A stretch of 37,877 bases of DNA from Methanosarcina sp. (GTDB lineage: Archaea > Halobacteriota > Methanosarcinia > Methanosarcinales > Methanosarcinaceae), in the NCBI GenBank assembly GCA_003164755.1, contig PLUB01000034.1, positions 1 to 37,877 of the forward strand, in the 5' to 3' direction. Shown here one piece after another: positions 35,514 to 37,877 of this stretch (position 1 is its first letter; each line of letters begins with the position of its first letter). Position numbers and translations under genes: made by a program. A model generated the notes under the pieces. It was not told where the DNA came from, did not search any database, and worked only from the letters and a program-made list of their open reading frames with translations.

Positions 35514-35574
35514 TTAGAGGAATTTACTGGTATACATATACTCCTTGTTTACTTATTTCAGTAAATTCCTCTAA
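35514..35574. repeat. 16-bp-arm inverted repeat
   Basis: TTAGAGGAATTTACTG at 35514-35529 is perfectly complementary to 35559-35574, with a 29-base loop. It could be an operator, a bidirectional terminator or a miniature-element end. Confidence 0.65.
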
Positions 35575-35596
35575 TAATTATTTTTACAGTATAACC

Positions 35597-35695
35597 CGGA
35601 TTGTTGACCTGCAGAAAGAAATTGATGTGAAAAATAGCCAGATCGAAAAGCAAGCATCTAACATTCAAATTTTAACCCATAAGAATAGTAGGTGA
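35597..35695 (+). pseudogene. coiled-coil C-terminal fragment
   Basis: The frame reads RIVDLQKEIDVKNSQIEKQA and SNIQILTHKNSR, a short heptad pattern, to TGA 35695. The upstream part of the same frame runs through the inverted repeat and is not credible. Probably the tail of a lost gene. Confidence 0.35.
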
Positions 35696-35770
35696 AACAT
35701 TAAACTACCCCCTAAAAATAAAAAACTTCGATGGAAGTTTAGGTAATTTGCTTTTGGGTAAAAACAAAAT

Positions 35771-37877
35771 TTAGGATAATCTATTATAGACGTCTCCAGG
35801 GGCAATAACACATTTTGTCCCCTCATTCAGTTTAATAATTTCTTCCTCAACTTTTTTCTTTTTTTCTTCGTATTCTTTGGCACTCTTTGAGTCACCTTTG
35901 CTTGAAAAAGCATTCATAAGACTAGTAAGACATTTTAATTTACCTAGATTATCATCCGTCTCTTCGAAAATATCCAGGCTGACTAATTGTTTTTAATTGC
36001 TTTGTCATAATTTTTTTGACTATGACAAATTTTGCCTAGTTATGATAACAAGTTGCTCGGCCTTGCTCGTCCCTAATAGCATGGCAGATTTCTAAACTTT
36101 CTGTAATACATTTAATAGCTCCTTCATGGTCACCAAGACTATGATAAATATTTCCAAGGTTACCGTAGCTTTTTGTATTACCTTGTTTTTCACCAATCTC
36201 TTGATTGATATCTATACTTTTCCTTAAATATTCGATAGCTTGTTGATGATCATCACGACTATGGTAGATAACTCCTTTATTATTATAACATGCAGATTCC
36301 ATTTGTCGATAATGACCTTTACAAATTTCTAGGCTTTTATTCTGATAATATAAGGCCTTATCTAAATCCCCAAGACTAAGATTGGCGTTGCCTAGGTTAA
36401 TATAGCATTTACATATTGATTCTTCCTGATTTCCGTCAATTAATTTACAGATTTTTAGACTTTCTTCCTGATAGTTTATATCCTCCTTAAAAGAGGCAAG
36501 CCTATAATTTGCAACTCCCAGATTAATGTTACAATCTAGTTCACCGCTATGGTAAGAAATCTTTTTACAGATATCTAAACTTATTTTGTAATTATTTATG
36601 GCAACCTTATATTTACCGAGATTATGATTAGCTTTGCCGATACCAATATAGCAATCTGCTTCTATTTTGTCAAGAATTTCATTTAATTTTATTTTTGTTA
36701 TACCAAGATCACTATCAAAATCAGCTTCTTCTTGAAGGCTGCGAATCTCTGTGCATACTTTTAAACATTCTTTCTGGAACTCGATATCTTTATCGTAATC
36801 ACCAAGCCAATTATAGCCGGTGCCTATTTTTGTAAGACATTCTGCCATTGCGATTTTGTTACCAATCCTGTTACAAATTCTCAAACATCTTTCTTGGCAC
36901 TTAATATGTTTCCTATAATCACCTATTTTGAATAAAAAAGTACTAACTTTACTAATTAGAGATATAATACTTTCATTGATATCTATATCTTGAATCGAGT
37001 TTTCCTCGGCTAATCTTATAATGTTTGATACATGAGGCAACATTTGTAAATAAATATCCCGATTTTCTTTTATATTGGTATCTTCTGGCAATATTGCATC
37101 AATTGTTTTTATAAGCGATTCGATCCATTTGCTCTTTTCATTATCGTCCATCTTGTGTCTGATAACACGTTGTAAAAGCCTATGCATTGATAATATTTCA
37201 TTTCCAGCTAGTACTAATGTATATTTTAGTAGGGATCTTTTTGCTTCAAGAAATCGTGTTTTTGTTGAAAGGATTTCAGGACCTGGATCATGAAGACGGT
37301 GAGAGCCTGTTTTAATCAGTTCTATTGGAATAGACTCAGCTGCCATAAAAGCACACAAATTTAATAGATAAACTCCATCAGAGCATGAAGTTTTGACTTG
37401 GTCTATGGAGATAGACCATGTGGTATCAACAGCAAGATATCTATCTCCAGATTTATAATCATCCAATTCGCAGTGTGGGATAATAGTTTCGTTTTTAGAT
37501 TTCTTTTCTTTACATAACTCTATATAATCAGATATCTTCATTGTGGTGGCATTAATATATGCGCAAGCGTATGAGAGGGCTAGTGGAAGATGTTCCATTT
37601 CATTTGCAAGCTTAGTTAAGTTTTCATCGTTTCCGTCGAGGACGTTTTCTATAGACTGTAAGATATAGTCTGTTGCCTCACTCGGAGTAAAATCACCCAA
37701 TTGAATCTTTTTTGTAACATTTTGCCAATCTTTGTTAAGTGATGTCACAAGGACTCGACCTGCCTTCGTTTGGGGCAAGTAATTATTAATAAGTTTTTTA
37801 TCAGGTGCGTTGTCAAAAATTAACAGCCAATTATCTCTTTTTTTTAATTCCGTTAAATGGAAGCATTATGAAGGAGA
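35771..37877 (-). pseudogene. NB-ARC/TPR (STAND-type) protein, broken and cut by the window edge
   Basis: The long frame 36036-37778 starts inside the NB-ARC module. Upstream, in frame to about 37855, come DNWLLIFDNAPDKKLINNYL (Walker B), then AGRVLVTS, LANEMEHLPLALSYACAYI (the GLPLAL motif) and an MH motif MHRLLQRVIRHKM. From about residue 290 at least six TPRs of about 40 residues follow (SYGNLGNIYHSLGDHEGAIK is typical). After CYHN a stop at 36036 is followed, one base shifted, by LGKICHSQKNYDKAIKNN and, shifted again, DIFEETDDNLGKLKCL to TAA 35771, so two frameshifts cut the end. TAA near 37865 also breaks the N-terminal part. Such NTPases act as sensors in regulation or antiviral defence; the P-loop lies outside the window. 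Confidence 0.7.

Noticed and set aside
1..37877. CRISPR array, rRNA or tRNA genes
   Set aside because: No regularly spaced identical repeats with unique spacers, no rRNA-like conserved blocks and no complete cloverleaf were seen.

Overview
The window looks like chromosomal DNA of a Methanosarcina-type archaeon. It is AT-rich, with Shine-Dalgarno sites of the GGTGA/AGGAG type. It carries a secreted gamma-class carbonic anhydrase of the Methanosarcina Cam type, two DUF1638 genes, an ammonium transporter paired with a PII-like gene, and several small secreted proteins. Assignment to the genus is an inference from protein resemblance, not from a search. It is an accessory region: intact genes alternate with a high density of broken genes, solitary repeats and remnants of mobile DNA.

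Layout. (1) 0-7.3 kb is heavily decayed. Two broken phage terminase-small-subunit-like genes (284-846 and 4504-4925) bracket a QueG-like iron-sulfur pseudogene, an intact TetR regulator and two tandem broken DUF1638 genes. Two near-identical palindromes flank the TetR region and are likely operators. (2) 7.3-8.7 kb holds an intact pentapeptide-repeat protein and a ferritin-like diiron protein. (3) 9.5-12.4 kb is the remnant of a plasmid or virus: a PrimPol plus P-loop helicase gene, now split by a frameshift and an ochre codon, next to two mirrored arrays of TTCCC boxes spaced one helical turn apart, which look like a replication origin. A broken ModA fragment follows. (4) 13.5-20 kb is largely intact: tandem YnfA-type membrane proteins, a PP2C phosphatase, an APC permease, a PII-like gene with an in-frame TAA, and amt. 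A 127-bp direct repeat (14860 and 20109) brackets the last four. (5) 20.9-22.5 kb encodes a nine-unit helix-turn-helix protein, followed by a Hanks-type Ser/Thr kinase with a C-terminal membrane anchor and a solitary NifI/PII-like gene. (6) 26-28.3 kb has a scrambled pentapeptide gene, a permease cut short by a 150-bp IS6-type miniature element, and a small secreted-protein gene cut by a second IS6-family remnant. (7) 29.5-34.9 kb is mostly intact: a small conserved protein, an LCM-type methyltransferase, carbonic anhydrase, two small secreted proteins and a RelE-type toxin-antitoxin pair. (8) 35.8 kb to the end is a broken NB-ARC/TPR STAND-type gene on the minus strand.

Working connections. 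PII and amt form the usual ammonium-uptake pair. PP2C and the Ser/Thr kinase could be opposing partners in phosphosignalling. The TetR gene and the two palindromes form a likely autoregulated unit. The carbonic anhydrase and the small signal-peptide proteins are all exported. Many genes are broken by single-base indels, often in homopolymers, or by single in-frame stops. This could be true decay of mobile DNA or partly sequencing error. The intact state of the long genes at 14-24.5 kb argues for real decay, but only read-level data can settle it.
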